Shown here: positions 32,555 through 41,783 of the stretch, in pieces
How positions within the stretch are numbered: position 1 is the stretch's first letter
Layout: the number at the start of each line of letters is the position of its first letter
From: JAFGJQ01 sp052034525
GTDB taxonomy: Bacteria > Planctomycetota > Phycisphaerae > UBA1845
Assembly (NCBI GenBank): GCA_052034525.1
Contig: JBPOIK010000005.1
Span: forward strand, 1-50,815
Direction: 5' to 3'
DNA: 50,815 nt
Notes under the pieces: model-generated
Told to the model about the DNA's origin: nothing
Database searches by the model: none
Seen by the model: only the letters and a program-made list of their open reading frames with translations
Program-made: the position numbers and the translations under genes

Positions 32555-35032
32555 TTATCCTTCCCGTTCGCCGGGCAGGCGGCGGGCGACGGCCTCCACG
32601 TATTCGTACAGGTTGCCGGCGGGCACGGGCCGCTGGGCGATCTCGAACGATTTTCTCATGCAGTCAACGGCCGTGTCCGGCTGGCCCATCTTCTGGTAGG
32701 CCCGGGCTTTCTGCTCCCAGCAGGCGGATTCGATTCGCCGGTTCTTGAATCGCTGGGCCAGCGTGGTTCGCTGTTCGATGCACTCCAGCGCTTCGTCCAG
32801 GCGGTCGCGGCGCAGGTGCAGTTCGGTCATTTGCTCGTACACCAGGGCCTGGCCGTGCCAGAACGTCGTCGGCAGGAGCCGTTCGAGCGCCGTCTGGAAT
32901 CGCCGTTCTGCCTCGTCCAGCCTGTCCATCCGGGCCGCACATCGGCCCAGGTTCAGGTGACAGATGCCGACGTTCACCTGGTCTTCCATCTGCGTGGCCA
33001 GAGCCAGGGCGGTTTCGTACTGGGCGGCCGCCTCCGCGTGGCGTCCGCGTTGGAACGCCACCTCGCCGCGCCCGTTGTAGGACGAGATGAGCGACACTTT
33101 CGTCCCCAGCGAGGTCATGATTTCGATGGCCTGCTGGAACGCGTCGTCCGCCTCCTCCAGCCGCTCCAGCTTGGTCAGAACGAAGCCCAGGTTGTTGTAG
33201 TTTTTGCTCAGGATGGGCAGCAGGTTCAGCTTCTGTTCCAGCCGGTTGGCCAGGCAGAGCAGGTCGTAGGCGCTGCCGTAATCGCCCTTGAAATAGTGCA
33301 TTACTCCCAGGTTGCTGACCGCTTCTGCCAGGCGATACGGATCGTCCGCCTCATCCGCGATCTGTTTGAGGCGATTGTGATGCTGAATCGCCTCGTCATA
33401 TTGTCCCTGCCTCGCATGGCACACCCCGATGAACCCGATCAGATCGACAAACCCCGGGTCCGCCTCCAGGGCTTCCTGTGCCAATGCGATGGCTTGCTTG
33501 TACTCCCCCCGTGCAAAAGCGTGTTGCGCCTGCGCGTACAGCTTCTGAGACTTCGCGTTCGTCGTGCCCTTCGCGAAGGTCCGACCGGCCACTCGCGGCA
33601 TGTCGTGGAATCCCAACGCGCGGATCACCGCCTCGCCCAGGTCAATCTCAAATCCGAGAATCTGCGACAGAACGCCGGACTGCCGCAGCAACGGTTCCAC
33701 CGCGCCGTTCAGCACGTTCAGCGCATGGGCCTCCACCTCCGCGGTCGCACCGTCAAGCCGGAAGCGGCCCCGCACCACCGTGGAGGCGCCAACCAGCCCG
33801 CACGCCGCGCACACCTGGGCGTCCGTCGCCCGCACGGCGGGGCATCCGTGGAACCGCTCCATCAGCGTGCCCAGCTCGTGCCGGTCGATCAGATGGACGT
33901 CTCGAAGTTCTACGATCCGTCGACTGATATGGTCCGCCAGCGCGTCGCCGATCCAGTCGTCGTCGGGCTGTCCACCGGCGTTGGCAAACGGCAGTACGAC
34001 GATCCGGGGCGAGTCGGTCAGTGGCGCGGCGGCGGGCCGGCGCGGGCGGGTGGGCGGCGCGGCCGGTGGCCGGGCCAGCGCGTCTCGCAGCGTGGCCGCG
34101 TCGGGATACCGTCCCTCCGGCTGCTGTGCCAGGCACGTTTCGATTGCCTCACGGAACCAGTCCGGAATCGTGGGCGTGATGTTCGTATCCCACACGATCG
34201 GCTCGTACTGCTCCTGCACGAGATAGGCCAGGGGCGATTTGTTCCGCTGCGGTGGCCGCCCGGTGACGGCGTGGTACAGCGTGGCGCCCAGGGAGTAGAT
34301 GTCGGCACGCGGATCCATCGGCTGTCCGCCGCGGCGTTGTTCGGGCGGCGCGTAGGGCGGAGTGCCCACAAACCCCGCCGTCTGCCCGCCGCCGGCCAAC
34401 CCTTCCTCGAACGTGCAGGCGAGCCCCAGGTCCGCGATCTTCAGGCTGCCGTCAGGTTGCAGCAGCAGATTGCCCGGCTTGAGGTCGCGGTGGATCAGCC
34501 GCGCGGCGTGAATCGCGTGCAGAGCCTCGGCGGTCCGGCGCCCGAGCTCAGCCGCCTGCATCCACACCAGAGGCCCGACACACGTCAGCACCGTGGCCAG
34601 GTCCGCGCCGTCGGCATACTCCATCACCACGTACCACGTGTCTTCCTGCTGGTAGACGTCCAGGACGCGCACCACGCCCGGATGGCTGATGCGGAATCCG
34701 ATTCGCGCCTCCCAGGCCAGCCTCGCGGCGGCCGTCGCGGAGTACCCGGCGTCGCCGGGTCCCAGCACTTTCACGACGCACGGCGAATCCAACACGAGAT
34801 GGCGCGCCAGATACACCCGTCCGCCCCCTTCCTCCTGCAGCAGCCCCTCCACCCGGTAACGATCGGCCGGCAGAACTCGCAACGCCTGATCGATGACGTG
34901 GGGGCCTGTCTCGCGCGGCAGGGTCCGGACGAACCCGCACTGCACGCAACGAACCGCCGGCCCTCGAGCGCTCTCGGGGAGGCGAGCGGACGCGCCACAG
35001 TTTCCACAGGTGGACTGCATTGGATCAGGCAT
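32555..35032 (-). CDS. Ser/Thr protein kinase with zinc ribbon, TolB/FlgO-like domain and TPR repeats (paralogue)
   Basis: An 825-residue paralogue of the kinase at 7795-10332 with the same plan: a zinc ribbon with Cys9/12 and Cys29/32; a kinase domain (about 58-330) with Lys88, HRD at 181-183 and DLG at 201-203; a middle domain starting RIVVLPFANAGG (about 345-450); then TPRs, including GEYKQAIALAQEALEADP. The glycine-rich loop EEGGGRVYLA departs slightly from GxGxxG. The start MPDPMQSTCGNC puts the zinc ribbon at the very N-terminus. It is convergent with the interrupted beta-rich gene. Confidence 0.92.
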   Translation of the reverse strand: MPDPMQSTCGNCGASARLPESARGPAVRCVQCGFVRTLPRETGPHVIDQALRVLPADRYRVEGLLQEEGGGRVYLARHLVLDSPCVVKVLGPGDAGYSATAAARLAWEARIGFRISHPGVVRVLDVYQQEDTWYVVMEYADGADLATVLTCVGPLVWMQAAELGRRTAEALHAIHAARLIHRDLKPGNLLLQPDGSLKIADLGLACTFEEGLAGGGQTAGFVGTPPYAPPEQRRGGQPMDPRADIYSLGATLYHAVTGRPPQRNKSPLAYLVQEQYEPIVWDTNITPTIPDWFREAIETCLAQQPEGRYPDAATLRDALARPPAAPPTRPRRPAAAPLTDSPRIVVLPFANAGGQPDDDWIGDALADHISRRIVELRDVHLIDRHELGTLMERFHGCPAVRATDAQVCAACGLVGASTVVRGRFRLDGATAEVEAHALNVLNGAVEPLLRQSGVLSQILGFEIDLGEAVIRALGFHDMPRVAGRTFAKGTTNAKSQKLYAQAQHAFARGEYKQAIALAQEALEADPGFVDLIGFIGVCHARQGQYDEAIQHHNRLKQIADEADDPYRLAEAVSNLGVMHYFKGDYGSAYDLLCLANRLEQKLNLLPILSKNYNNLGFVLTKLERLEEADDAFQQAIEIMTSLGTKVSLISSYNGRGEVAFQRGRHAEAAAQYETALALATQMEDQVNVGICHLNLGRCAARMDRLDEAERRFQTALERLLPTTFWHGQALVYEQMTELHLRRDRLDEALECIEQRTTLAQRFKNRRIESACWEQKARAYQKMGQPDTAVDCMRKSFEIAQRPVPAGNLYEYVEAVARRLPGEREG

Positions 35033-35100
35033 GCAACGGCCACATCGCCATCAGGCTGGAACCGTCAAGAAGCTTCGCACGGGGCTCGTGGTCCAACATG

Positions 35101-35979
35101 TTACGCGCTCAAAGGCCGGCGGTCGACCGCTTTTATGTAATGGGCCAACCCGATGAGCATGCGCGACCCCATGTCGCGTGGAAGGTGGTACCAGAATGGA
35201 GCGCTGGCGCCGGCGTTCTCATGGGTTCGCGTCTCGGATCGCCCGTACAACAGCGGCATCACCTCACTCCATGAGGTGCTGGCCGTCTCCACCCACAAAT
35301 GCGATTGCAGAGGCGAGAAAAACGGAAACGAGTCGGCCAACGCGTATCCCACGACGCGGGACGGATCGGCGTCCATATGCTCGCGCAGCCGTGCGGACCA
35401 GCGCAGCGCGTTGCGCAAAGGCTCGGGCAGCGCCTCCGGGGTGCCCTGCAGGATTCCCGACAGCTTATCGGACGTGCCCGTCCAGCGATGCTCAGGGTAG
35501 ACGTACCGCAGCTTCAGGTCTCGCGTATGGACCAGTTCGGCCAACTGCTCCACCAGAGCGATATTCCGTTCCTCCGGAAATGGCTCGTGCGACAGGCTCC
35601 ACAACTGAGACGATCGCAGCCAGCCCGCCCGATCCAGATAGTCTATCAGTTGCTGAAATGCAAAAAGGATCAGGCCGGTCGGTTGCGAATCGCGGATGCG
35701 CCGTGGGAGCTCCGCCACTTCACGATCCAGATCCGCCGGATCCGCCTTCAGGAGACAGTCCGCGGAGACACCCAGGGCGGTGGCCAGCTTGGCCAGTTCA
35801 GCCTCACTGATTCGGGTTCGTCCCGTCTCGACTTCGCTGAGGAATTTGCCTGTTCGGCTGATGACCGCCGCGAGCTGAGATTGGGTCATGCCAGCACGTA
35901 ACCTGTTTGTTCTTATGGCTTTACCTATCGTGCCCGCGATTTTGCCCTCATCCCTTTTTCCCATCTTGGGCATCTCCAT
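35101..35979 (-). CDS. XRE-family transcriptional regulator with unknown C-terminal domain
   Basis: A 292-residue regulator starting MEMPKMGKRDEGK; GGAG lies 5 bases upstream. The helix-turn-helix is in GKAIRTNRLRAGMTQSQLAA...SEVETGRTRISEAELAKLA (about 15-70). The C-terminal 200 residues (RDSQPTGLILFAFQQLIDYL, FPFFSPLQSHLWVETAS, and so on) are not recognised; they could be a ligand-sensing or effector domain. It stands apart from its neighbours and is divergent from a gene-poor region that contains a palindrome and two tiny ORFs. Confidence 0.8.
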   Translation of the reverse strand: MEMPKMGKRDEGKIAGTIGKAIRTNRLRAGMTQSQLAAVISRTGKFLSEVETGRTRISEAELAKLATALGVSADCLLKADPADLDREVAELPRRIRDSQPTGLILFAFQQLIDYLDRAGWLRSSQLWSLSHEPFPEERNIALVEQLAELVHTRDLKLRYVYPEHRWTGTSDKLSGILQGTPEALPEPLRNALRWSARLREHMDADPSRVVGYALADSFPFFSPLQSHLWVETASTSWSEVMPLLYGRSETRTHENAGASAPFWYHLPRDMGSRMLIGLAHYIKAVDRRPLSA

Positions 35980-36338
35980 TTGACTCCAGCCTGTCTTAAC
36001 ATTCGCAGAAACCAAGGGTTTTCCGCTTGACGCCACGAGTTATCGGTGCTACGATGCCGCACTGGCAGCCCTGAAAAGCTGGCTTCGCGTCGGCCAACCG
36101 GGCAAATCTTCACTGCCGCCCGTCAGATCCGACCGAATGCGTTCCCGCTTGGAATGGGCTATCCAAATGCTGGGGTCCCAAGGCGCGGGACTCGTTCAAG
36201 CAGAGTGTGCAAGACATCGGTCTTCCCCGAACTCGGTCCGGGCCCCGTGGCCGCAAAGGATTCGGAGTGATCGGGGTGTCGGAGCCTATTGCGAGGTCAA
36301 GCGGCGTCCGACAGCACGGCCTGTCCTCCAGAACCGAC

Positions 36339-36353
36339 TAGGTAACTTACCTA
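36339..36353. promoter_or_regulatory. Perfect palindrome, possible operator
   Basis: TAGGTAA-C-TTACCTA is a perfect 7+1+7 inverted repeat lying between the XRE regulator and two possible small ORFs. The half-site TTACCTA followed by TYGTGC recurs at about 35923-35935 inside the start of the regulator gene. A role as a binding site is a guess. Confidence 0.35.
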
Positions 36354-36472
36354 TTGTGCGTTCGGTTCGAGGAAGAGGCAAGTACCAAATCGTGGTTGGC
36401 GCCGCGAATGGTCCGCATGTGCATCCTTCGCGGCTGGAGTCAAGCGGCACCTTATTTTCAGGAGGAATTCCA

Positions 36473-36559
36473 GTGGCCCCCATTCTTCCAATCGGAATTG
36501 ACATCACGGTCTGGTTGGTGAACCTGTTGTTGGCGTATGTCGACGTGATTCCGTGCTGA
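36473..36559 (+). CDS. Possible small hydrophobic peptide (28 aa)
   Basis: A GTG-initiated 28-codon frame preceded by a full AGGAGG (36460-36465) at 7-base spacing, the best ribosome binding site in this gene-poor region. The product MAPILPIGIDITVWLVNLLL then AYVDVIPC is almost entirely hydrophobic and could be one membrane helix. No family is recognised; translation is inferred only from the binding site. Confidence 0.3.
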   Translation: MAPILPIGIDITVWLVNLLLAYVDVIPC

Positions 36560-36573
36560 TCGCGAGGTGGAAG

Positions 36574-36630
36574 ATGCACTTTGAAGAGATCGACATCATC
36601 AGCGTGATCGAGAACGAACAGGGCCACTAA
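36574..36630 (+). CDS. Possible 18-residue peptide or gene remnant
   Basis: ATG at 36574 with GAGGTGG upstream; the product is MHFEEIDIISVIENEQGH. Third codon positions are nearly all G or C, as in the real genes around it. The frame is open upstream to 36502, so this may instead be the tail of a decayed gene. Confidence 0.22.
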   Translation: MHFEEIDIISVIENEQGH

Positions 36631-36670
36631 CCAGACGGCCTTGCTCGGACCTGCTTCGCACGCACCCTCT

Positions 36671-36691
36671 CATGTCCTGCAAGCGGACATG
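36671..36691. repeat. Short inverted repeat
   Basis: CATGTCC and GGACATG pair as a 7-bp stem around a 7-base loop (TGCAAGC). No T-run follows, so it is not a typical terminator. Confidence 0.3.
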
Positions 36692-37754
36692 CTGTGGGGA
36701 GTGTGACTTGAGGCGGCCCGGTTCAGTTCTCGGCGGAACACGTTGCTGCCAGGCGGTTCCGGGGTATTCGGACGGCGTTGCATCTCCCGCCGTCGGTAGC
36801 GCCGTACACTGCACGTCATCCGCGCCGACAGAGCGGGTGACTGCGGCATTTGGGCAGTTCGTGTGCGCGATCGCTATTGGGGAGCTTGCGTCGGAGCCGA
36901 GTGAGACGAGTGGCGCTCGGCAAGGCGACAGGCTGCGTCTGGCGGTGCCGGTGGTTGCTGTGAGCCAATTGGCTTGCCTGAGCCGCTATCTGTAGTGCTG
37001 CATTCTTGGCCCGAACAAGGGTCAGCGACAGGTCTCGATCTTACCCAATTCACTTCACACCAAAGGGTTGCCAGACAGATCGGCGCGCGGAGTCTCGAGT
37101 CGAACGGCCGAACATCCGTATTGGCACGGATGTTGCCGTAGTCTGCATGTGACGTAACGGCGAACGAGCGTGCGTTGGGAGCTTTGGCTGAATCATAGCG
37201 CCGTCGCAGAACCGAGAACGCGTGTGCACGCGGCCCTCCGCACCGTGCAGTGATTGCCCGCAAAGCCAGGGGGCGGATGGATTGGGCGGGCGAACCGGGC
37301 ATGCAGTGTCGATGGTGTGGGCGGTATCCTCTTTGTGGGAGAGGGAAGCGGTTCTCTGACGGCGCCGTTTTGCGCCCCAATCCCCGAGGCGACGTTGTTT
37401 TCCGGAGGAAGGCAGGAACGCAAGCACTCGTTCGGGGCGGAGGCCCGGCTTTGAGTACGGTCGGGTCCGCGCTGAACCGGGGCAATCGGCGTGCGACGAA
37501 GCCGGCGGCGTGGGCTTGGTTGGTGCCGATGTGATGACAGTGGGGGGAGTTGAAGCTGAACGAACGCCCCACGGCCCGCCCTGACCCCCTTTTCGCGCCG
37601 AAACACATATCCCAGACACGCGCACACGCGCCAATGTATCAAGTCGCTTCCGCTGCTGCCGTAACGGTCCTATCATGAGGGTTGCCAGTCGTCCGGGGCC
37701 GGCCATGCGTCCGGTCGCGCGGAAAGGTCCGGACGCGGTGGAGCGAGGTCTGGC

Positions 37755-38807
37755 ATGAGCAACGCGGCTCTCCCGGTCGATCCGAACTGCCCTTTCCTGC
37801 AGGCCTGCCGGCGACGGCCGACGGACTACACCCCCATATGGATCATGCGGCAGGCAGGCCGGTACCTGCCGGAGTATCGCGAGATCCGTTCGAAGGTCTC
37901 GTTCCTGGAGATGTGCAAACGGCCGGATCTGGCCGCGGAGGTTACACTTCAGCCGGTTCGGCGTCTCGGGGTGGATGCCGCGATTCTGTTCGCGGATATT
38001 CTGCTGGTGGTCGAACCGATGGGCGCCGGGCTGGAGTTTTCGGCGGGTTCGGGCCCGCGGATCACCCGTCCGGTGCGGGATGCTCACGCCGTGGATGCCC
38101 TGCGGGACGTCGACGTATCGGCGAGCCTGGACTACGTTTTTGAGACGGCCCGTCGGGTCCGAGCGGCGCTTCCGCGGCACATTCCATTGATCGGCTTCGC
38201 CGGCGCGCCTTTTACCGTGGCGTCATACATGATCGAAGGAGGCGGCTCACGCGATTTCGTCCACACGAAATCGATGATGTATCGGGATGCCGGGGCGTGG
38301 CACGCACTGATGGAGCGGATCAGCGTCGTGTTGATCGACTATCTGAACGGCCAGATTGACGCGGGCGCGCAGGCCGTCCAACTGTTTGACAGTTGGGTGG
38401 GAGCGCTGGGCCCCGACGACTACCGCACGTTTGTTCAGCCGCACTCCCGGCGGGTCATTGCGGGTCTGCGACCGGGCGTGCCCGTCATTCACTTTGCCAC
38501 GGGAGCCGCCACGCTCCTGGAACTGCTCCGTGACGCCGGTGGCGACATCATCGGCCTGGACTGGCGGATCGATCTGGCCGAGGGCTGGCGCCGCCTGGGA
38601 GACGGTGTGGGCGTGCAGGGCAATCTGGACCCGATCGTGTTGTACGCAGACCCGCCGGAAATCCGCCGCCGCGTCAAACGCATTCTGGAGCAGGCGGACG
38701 GCCGCCCGGGCCACATTTTCAACCTGGGGCACGGAATTCTGCCGACGGTTCCGGTGGATCACGCCATCGCGCTGGTGGACGCGGTACACGAGTTCAGTCG
38801 CCGTTGA
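37755..38807 (+). CDS. hemE: Uroporphyrinogen decarboxylase
   Basis: A 350-residue haem-pathway enzyme converting uroporphyrinogen III to coproporphyrinogen III. The start MSNAALPVDPNC is followed by the substrate-binding IMRQAGRYLPEYRE, the catalytic Asp in ILFADILLVVEPMGAGLEF, GFAGAPFTVASYM and FNLGHGI. No other haem gene is nearby, so it is a single-gene unit. Confidence 0.95.
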   Translation: MSNAALPVDPNCPFLQACRRRPTDYTPIWIMRQAGRYLPEYREIRSKVSFLEMCKRPDLAAEVTLQPVRRLGVDAAILFADILLVVEPMGAGLEFSAGSGPRITRPVRDAHAVDALRDVDVSASLDYVFETARRVRAALPRHIPLIGFAGAPFTVASYMIEGGGSRDFVHTKSMMYRDAGAWHALMERISVVLIDYLNGQIDAGAQAVQLFDSWVGALGPDDYRTFVQPHSRRVIAGLRPGVPVIHFATGAATLLELLRDAGGDIIGLDWRIDLAEGWRRLGDGVGVQGNLDPIVLYADPPEIRRRVKRILEQADGRPGHIFNLGHGILPTVPVDHAIALVDAVHEFSRR

Positions 38808-39272
38808 CGGGCAACGGCGGAATCCGGCGCCGCAGGGCCTGCCGGGTATTCGGACGCGGCCCGGCGGCCGGCGCTGGCGTCGGTCGTTGTGCCCTCCACG
38901 CAATCGCCACAAAGTAAAACGCCGGTGACGTTCGTGTGATTCGCGGGGGGGCGGTGCGCGGCATTCGGACGGCGCGGCAATGTCCGATAAGCGCGGGCGC
39001 TTGAGGCGGACGCCGCGGGGAGGACACGATTGCGGTTGACTCGCGAATCAGATCTCCGTGCAAACGAAGCATAAGCGCAGATTCCGCTGCAGATCGCATT
39101 GACGTCTGAAACGAGGGTTTTGTGAAGCCCGAGCGGAAATTGATCTAAGCTTATCCCATGCCGTGTACGAAAATAGAGTCATGGGTCCCTGCGCCGTGCG
39201 GGCTCCGGGTACACCTCGGCGACCTCCACAGATGGCCGGCCGGCCGCCGGGGGTGCCGATGAGGCTTGGCCC
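38808..39272. other. Intergenic region upstream of the first HD-GYP-PilZ gene
   Basis: About 465 bases with no gene I can support. It contains TTTTGTGAAGCC at 39118-39129 and TTGATCTA at 39140-39147. Near-copies of both occur upstream of the paralogue at 43834, at a similar distance from the start in the first case. GAGG precedes the ATG at 39273. Confidence 0.4.
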
Positions 39273-40682
39273 ATGTCGACGGTGGAAAGCGTTCAGTCTG
39301 AGGGAATCACCGAACCGGCGGCAAAGCCGGTATCGGTTACTTCTTCTCGAGCCGGTTACCTTCCCATCCCTCTGAACCACATTCCGCTGGACACGCTGAA
39401 TCAGATTTCCGTGTACCTCAAGGCACGCCCGGGCACCGAACCGGCGGAGGAGGGCGAGAAGTACTCGCTTTACTCCAGCGGTGTGGTGCCGTTCACGGAG
39501 GCGGATCGGACGCGGCTGCGCCAGAACCGGGTCCGCTTCATCTACGTGCGCACGGCCGACCAGCCCAAGCTGCAGCGACAACTGGAGGCCTGTCTGGCCA
39601 CCATGGCGGCGGACAAGAAGACGCCATCGGAAGAGGCGGCGGCCCTGGTGTACGAGACCAGCTTTGAGCTCATGAACGAGGTGCTCTCCGATCCGACCTT
39701 GAGCTTGTCCTCCGAATCCGTGCGGCATGTCTGCCAGGCCGTCTCCGCATTCGTCATCAACCACCGGGGCGCATTTTCGCACCTGTTCCGGGCGGCGCGT
39801 CACGACTTCTACACGGCCACCCATCTGGTCAACGTGGCGACCTGGATGGTGCCGATCGCCCACGAGATGGGTTATCGGGACGATGCGGAGCTGACCCGGA
39901 TCGGCCAGGCGGGTCTCCTGCACGACATCGGAAAGGTGCGCATTTCGTCGAACGTCATCAACAAGGCCGGCAAGCTCAACGACGAAGAGATGGCCGAGAT
40001 GCGGCAACACGCCCAACTCGGATACGAAATCATCAAATCGGCGGGTTGGACCGACGAACTCGTCTGTGCGGTGGCTCAGCAGCACCACGAACGACTGGAT
40101 GGCAGCGGGTATCCCGCGGGCCTCACGGGAGACCAGATTCACGTGATCAGCCGAATCTGTGCCGTCGCCGACTCGTTCGATGCGATGACCGCCCTGCGCC
40201 CCTACAAGGATCGGGCGCTGACGGTGCCCGAGGCGATGGCCATTCTGCAGAGCGAAACGCCGGAAAGGTACGATCCACACGTCGTGAGCGCGCTGGTGCG
40301 GCTGGTCGATCCGGCGGCGACGGACGAGAAGGAAAGAGGCGCAGAGGTGGAGCGCCGCGCCCAGCCACGATTCGCCTTCCGGGTCCCAGCCCGCGTGTTC
40401 CTGCTGGCGCCCTCGCCCCGGGGGCCGCAGGAGCATTCCGGATTCGTGGCCGTCACGCGAGACCTCTCGCGCGTCGGACTCGGGCTCCAGACGCCGCGCC
40501 CCCTGGATCAGGGACAGCATATCCGCATTTATCTTCAAGTTCGTGCACCGGGACGGGAATACCTGGACGGCGTGGTGGCGCGCTGCCGCAACCTGGAAGA
40601 CGGATCGTTTGTTGTCGGCATACAGTTCGTGGCCGAAAGCGCAGAGTTGACCAAGGCCCGGGCCGGGGAGAACGACAAGTAG
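39273..40682 (+). CDS. HD-GYP phosphodiesterase with PilZ domain
   Basis: A 469-residue cytoplasmic cyclic-di-GMP signalling protein. An N-terminal domain (about 25-160) contains YLPIPLNHIPLDTLNQI and SGVVPFTEADR. The HD-GYP domain (about 170-345) retains HD at 217-218 in GLLHDIGKV and HHERLDGSGYP at 271-281, so it should be an active phosphodiesterase. The C-terminal PilZ domain (about 355-455) has RRAQPRF (the RxxxR element) and DLSRVG (D-x-S-x-x-G), so it probably binds cyclic di-GMP itself. A close paralogue is at 43834-45249. Confidence 0.93.
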   Translation: MSTVESVQSEGITEPAAKPVSVTSSRAGYLPIPLNHIPLDTLNQISVYLKARPGTEPAEEGEKYSLYSSGVVPFTEADRTRLRQNRVRFIYVRTADQPKLQRQLEACLATMAADKKTPSEEAAALVYETSFELMNEVLSDPTLSLSSESVRHVCQAVSAFVINHRGAFSHLFRAARHDFYTATHLVNVATWMVPIAHEMGYRDDAELTRIGQAGLLHDIGKVRISSNVINKAGKLNDEEMAEMRQHAQLGYEIIKSAGWTDELVCAVAQQHHERLDGSGYPAGLTGDQIHVISRICAVADSFDAMTALRPYKDRALTVPEAMAILQSETPERYDPHVVSALVRLVDPAATDEKERGAEVERRAQPRFAFRVPARVFLLAPSPRGPQEHSGFVAVTRDLSRVGLGLQTPRPLDQGQHIRIYLQVRAPGREYLDGVVARCRNLEDGSFVVGIQFVAESAELTKARAGENDK

Positions 40683-40778
40683 CACGACACGAGAGGCCGC
40701 GGGCGGAGGACGGGCGGTTCCCACCCCTCTCACGGCTCGGGCTGACGAGCCGAGCTTCGGCCGCTTGCCGGCAGCCCG

Positions 40779-41741
40779 TCAGACGGTCTGGAGTGCCGCG
40801 CGAGTCATGTCCTGTTCCTCCCGCAATACGATCTGAGACAGAGCCTCCAGCACCTCCCGTTCGGGGCCGGGAGAGGCGTCCTGGCGCAGCTTTTCGATGG
40901 CCTGGGCGGGGGAGATTCCCTTCCGCACGCCGTCTCCGTGCGTGAGCGTGTCGTACGTCTGCGCGAAGCGAATCACGTGGCTTCCCAGGGGGACGGCGGG
41001 GGGGTCGGCGTCGTCATGGAGGGCCAGGGCGTCATGCACGACGGAATCTCGATTGTCCAGCAGGGGAGCGGCCCCCCGCAGGACCGAGCCCAGCGAGTGG
41101 ATGAGATCCATGCCCAGGAACGTGTGCTTCCGCATGACCCGGGGATTCTCCTCCAGCGTGTTCATGGCCTTGCTGACGAGTCTGGACGTCACTTCGATGT
41201 TTTCGAGGTCCAGCAGCAGTGTGGCGACGCGGACGTCGTCGACCTCCTTGCGCGACAGGCGCAATTGCACGGCCAGACGCCGGCTCAGATTCGCCAGGCG
41301 TTCGCTGCGTGCCTCCACCTGGTTTGATCCGGTCTGCAGATACTTGGAGAGCACCTCCACCACGCCGACGTACGCCTCGTGCAGTTCGTCCAGCTTCTGG
41401 GCCCGCTCGTCGCACAGCGTGCCGACCAGCAGGGCGGTCAGCCCCAGGGTGGCTCCCCAGATTGTCAGGGCCAGGTAAGTCAGAATGGGCGTGGTGAACC
41501 GGGCCAGTTCGGTGGAATCCAGCGACGTGACGAGCCCGACCGCCAGCACGCAGAAGAAGGCCAGCACGCCGGCCGTCGCGCGGCCCAGGTAATACCCGCC
41601 GAGGACGATGGGGAGGAAGAACAGATTCAGAATCACCATCTTGTATCCGCCCGTTCGCCAGAACAGGCAGGTCAGCCCCAACGTGACCACGATGAGCATG
41701 ATCTCGAACGTCAGTCGTTCCCGTGTGAGTTTTCCACTCAT
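40779..41741 (-). CDS. Membrane protein with degenerate HD-GYP-like domain
   Basis: A 320-residue protein. GGGAGGAGC precedes the ATG. About four transmembrane segments fill residues 12-110. A helix (CDERAQKLDELHEAYVGVVEVL) leads into a region that aligns with HD-GYP domains: VATLLLDLENIEV sits where AALLHDIGKIGI is expected, so the HD His is Leu177 and the Gly-Lys is lost, and HDALALHDDADPPAVPLGS sits where HHERxDGxGYP is expected. The tail RFAQTYDTLT keeps the AxAYDALT pattern. It is probably catalytically inactive and may act as a sensor or scaffold. It follows the membrane HD-GYP gene by 42 bases on the same strand. Confidence 0.75.
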   Translation of the reverse strand: MSGKLTRERLTFEIMLIVVTLGLTCLFWRTGGYKMVILNLFFLPIVLGGYYLGRATAGVLAFFCVLAVGLVTSLDSTELARFTTPILTYLALTIWGATLGLTALLVGTLCDERAQKLDELHEAYVGVVEVLSKYLQTGSNQVEARSERLANLSRRLAVQLRLSRKEVDDVRVATLLLDLENIEVTSRLVSKAMNTLEENPRVMRKHTFLGMDLIHSLGSVLRGAAPLLDNRDSVVHDALALHDDADPPAVPLGSHVIRFAQTYDTLTHGDGVRKGISPAQAIEKLRQDASPGPEREVLEALSQIVLREEQDMTRAALQTV

Positions 41742-41783
41742 GGTCTGTGCTCCTCCCGTGGAGTCAGCGGCGCCCCTGTCCGC

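Larger units (their letters stand above)
35980..37754. other. Gene-poor region of about 1.8 kb
   Basis: Between the XRE regulator and hemE no normal-sized gene can be supported. Open frames on both strands (for example 36137-36559 plus, 36286-36627 minus, 36874-37608 minus) lack convincing starts, domains or codon bias. Coding-like third-position GC appears in a short plus frame ending at 36630, possibly a remnant or a tiny gene. A perfect palindrome and a 7-bp hairpin are listed separately. Nothing else was recognised, and no transposon ends were found. Confidence 0.5.

Noticed and set aside
36874..37608. 244-codon minus-strand frame in the gene-poor region
   Set aside because: Low-complexity Arg/Pro/Ser-rich translation without domains or ribosome binding site; several frames are open here because of base composition.
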